Shown here: positions 61,601-64,000 of the stretch, piece by piece
Layout: each line of letters begins with the position of its first letter
How positions within the stretch are numbered: position 1 is the first letter of the stretch
The notes under the pieces: generated by a model
Told to the model about the DNA's origin: nothing
Seen by the model: the letters and a program-made list of their open reading frames with translations, nothing else
Database searches by the model: none
Made by a program: the position numbers and the translations under genes
From: Hymenolepis diminuta
Lineage: Eukaryota > Platyhelminthes > Cestoda > Cyclophyllidea > Hymenolepididae
Length of the DNA: 64,000 nucleotides
Assembly (NCBI GenBank): GCA_900708905.1
Contig: CAADRB010000026.1
Span: 2,298,594 to 2,362,593 of the forward strand
Direction: 5' to 3'

Positions 61601-64000
61601 TTTTCATTCTTTATTTAGATAGAGTTATTCCAAAGTATATTTTCACATGTGAATGTACGCGAAATAGTTTCTTGTTTATCGTCATAATTGCATGCATAAT
61701 AGGCGTCTGTGTCTGCTGATTATTAGATGGTTTCTATTCATTTGTGTTATTTTCCTTTTTGACCAAAAAGCACGCTTAATTGTTCGTTTCTTTCCTTTGG
61801 TTAGGTAAATCCTGATTAAACTTGGTCGGTCAGATGATGTAAGTAGTTATTTAACTATCACAAAGTGAAATCATCCAACCTGAAAATGTGGACATCGGTA
61901 TTTACTCAATGTCCATATTGTGTCGACGCCGTTCCACTTGAACATCAGTTTCATTTGGTAAAATATATGTGTTTAAGCTCTTTAATCTTATTATTATTTC
62001 AAGTCTATAATTCACTATCGTGATGAATTAATAAATGAAGTGCGATTTACATTGGAGTTTTCCTTGAGTGAATTTCAACAAACTCATATATGGTGAAAAG
62101 CATGTTTATTAGTTCCATCTATCCACTTTTGGTTGTAAAAGATGCAAATAAATCAAGATATCATGGCCAATCAGTCGGTTTGATCTACCAATCATTGAAC
62201 TCTGAACACCGCGGATGTAAACTTATGCAGGTCAAATCTTAACACTCGGACTTCGGAACATTAGGGAAAAAAGCAATAAACCATACTTTCCCGCGTTATA
62301 AAATGCAAAAAAAAAATGAACCCCAAAATATCATGAAGTGAATTTCCATTAAATAGAAGTAATTTTCCTTTGATGCCTTGATTCTATTCTCTAATTCTTT
62401 TTTATCTTCTCCTTCATCTCGAAATATTTTAGAGCTCCCTCTGTTCAGATGCATTCAAATATAAAGCTTCTCTTTGCTAATGGCAATAAAATACAAATTA
62501 CAATATGATATATAATTATTGCTGAAAACATATGTATTTAAATAGGATTACTTTAAAAGGATTTTCAAAATTAGACATGGCGATTAGATATTTTTTTCAT
62601 AAATAAACTGGTTAGTTCCAAGCGAAAAAATAATGAGATTTAAATCACCACAGTCTAACATAAACATTTACCGAGTTAACGACTTATCAGTCAAGGGGCA
62701 CCTTTTAATTAATAATTTACAATTTATTGTTGAAAACTACAGACATATCTCTGTATTTTTTGAAAAACCTGCGAATGTATCTGCACGTGGCTCGAAATGT
62801 GATATCAAACACTCTTTGTTTGTATGGTTCTTTTCAACTTATTTTTTTTACCGCACGTGCCCGCCAGATGAAATTAAAAACACTATATACGTTTTAATCC
62901 ACCTTCTAGTCGAACGAGTACCTTTTAGACTTGTTTAGCAGTTCAGGTATACAAATTCTATTTTAGAGCACTTGGACAAAGATTCATACAGTGCTTTTTC
63001 AGAAAAAGAAGAGTTCAGTCGCAATAAAAAATTTTAAATCCAGGACAGAAGGAAGAAGTAAAAAGAAGAACAGATTCTTTCATGAACAATTTCACTGAAA
63101 TTTTGTAGAGTGGAATATGTGAAAGTGAAATAGAAATTAATAGTGTACATCTCATTGCTTCAAGTTATTATTGGTCCACTCAGAAAGGTCATCGACCTGC
63201 TCCTTGCTCCAGGAGAAACGGAAATGAGCCGAGGTAATATGTTTAATCACTCAATTACTTCAGCTGGTTACTAAGCTCTTAATTTCGTGAATGATACCCA
63301 TCCAGGAAATTGGAAGCTTGAAACATTAGAGCATTAAAGATTCAAGAGAAAAATAGATAACTCAATGTGTTCAGAATTCAAATGAGGCATAAAAATTGAT
63401 TTCTGGGCTTCATTACCCATTTCTACTCGACTCCTTACCGTTTACAACCTTACCGTACTATTTTACTTGACCCTTTTTGTAAGGCTTTCTTGTGATCAAA
63501 AATTTTATAGACTTTTTGACTTGCTCTAGGCAATACTTATACCATAAGAAATGATCGCAAGTTACATTAGGTATATTAAGTTAATCAAGGTAGGCCCAAA
63601 ATTAATATTAATTGATCACTGTGTACAGGATTTTATGGTGCATTAAAGATCTTTGTAATTTAATTTTTAAAGAACGTGTCGCATCTAATGCTAAATCCCC
63701 AGAAATACCTTAATATGCAATAAAACAGACCTTAGGATCGATAGATTCGAAATGTAGATTTTGAGCGCAAATTAGGGTGTCTTATTCTGTGATTATTAAT
63801 TTTACATGTTTCCTCGATTTTCAGTCGGACTTTAGCAATGGTCTTTTACAAAGGCAAGCGCAACCACTTCTTTCATTTCACCTCCTTTATCTCTGAATTG
63901 TCTTATTAAAAGTTAGATCTGGAATTATATTAATTTTGCTTTTTCTAGACTCGGCCAATTTTTTGTTTTCAACACGTAAGGTTACTTCTCAAACATGCTA
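58690..64000. other. gene-free right end
   Basis: AT-rich DNA without a supported gene. A weak reverse-transcriptase-like scrap lies at 61328-61564. The 101-codon frame at 62633-62938 has an ATG and is the longest open frame here, but shows no motif, signal peptide or good codon bias, so I do not call it a gene. Confidence 0.5.
61328..61564 (+). pseudogene. possible LINE reverse-transcriptase thumb scrap
   Basis: The frame contains ISTSLKVKQTRQFIYLGNFC, resembling the FxYLGxxIS motif that follows the catalytic blocks of LINE reverse transcriptases, preceded by DLLIDCRLESA. No other RT block is seen around it, so the call is weak. Confidence 0.25.

Noticed and set aside
62633..62938. 101-codon plus-strand open frame with ATG
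   Set aside because: AT-driven amino-acid composition, no domain, no splice or promoter context; could be chance in AT-rich DNA.

Overview
The window looks like AT-rich nuclear DNA of a flatworm, most likely a parasitic one (cestode or trematode). The reasons are: multi-exon genes with very small GT-AG introns (most 34-73 nt), long AT-rich gene-poor intergenic DNA, and scattered remains of mariner, LTR and non-LTR elements. Inside the flatworms the assignment is inference; a hymenolepidid-like tapeworm would fit the composition, but a trematode is not excluded. No bacterial, plasmid or phage features and no CRISPR array were seen.

Genes are concentrated in two places. From about 4.8 to 17.8 kb there are three confident minus-strand genes: a 653-aa signal-peptide / leucine-rich-repeat / single-pass membrane protein (4927-6888), a boule/DAZ-family RNA-binding protein rebuilt here as seven coding exons and 482 aa (9078-12401), and CTU1, the cytosolic tRNA wobble-uridine 2-thiolation enzyme, rebuilt as seven coding exons and 355 aa (15979-17403). 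A possible 55-aa ORF of unknown function diverges from the CTU1 5' end (17566-17733). At 40.9-43.2 kb on the plus strand lies a two-exon PPP1R3-type glycogen-targeting subunit of protein phosphatase 1 (RVxF motif plus CBM21 domain), with a CCAAT/TATA-type promoter in front. These genes act in unrelated processes (adhesion or signalling, germ-cell mRNA control, tRNA modification, glycogen metabolism) and show no sign of functional clustering.

The rest is mostly gene-free repeat-derived DNA. It includes a frameshifted mariner transposase (23137-24080), an LTR-like repeat family seen three times, twice around a broken gag-like ORF (about 20940-21735), a roughly 330-bp interspersed repeat seen five times in both orientations in the first 19 kb, a non-LTR reverse-transcriptase fossil (about 58200-58680), weaker retroelement scraps at 39.9, 47.8 and 61.4 kb, and tRNA-like A-box and B-box fragments that may be SINE remains. 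From about 24.2 to 40.6 kb and from 43.3 kb to the end I found no convincing host gene. No sequence search was possible, so all family calls rest on motif recognition, and exon borders on splice-site, phase and reading-frame consistency.
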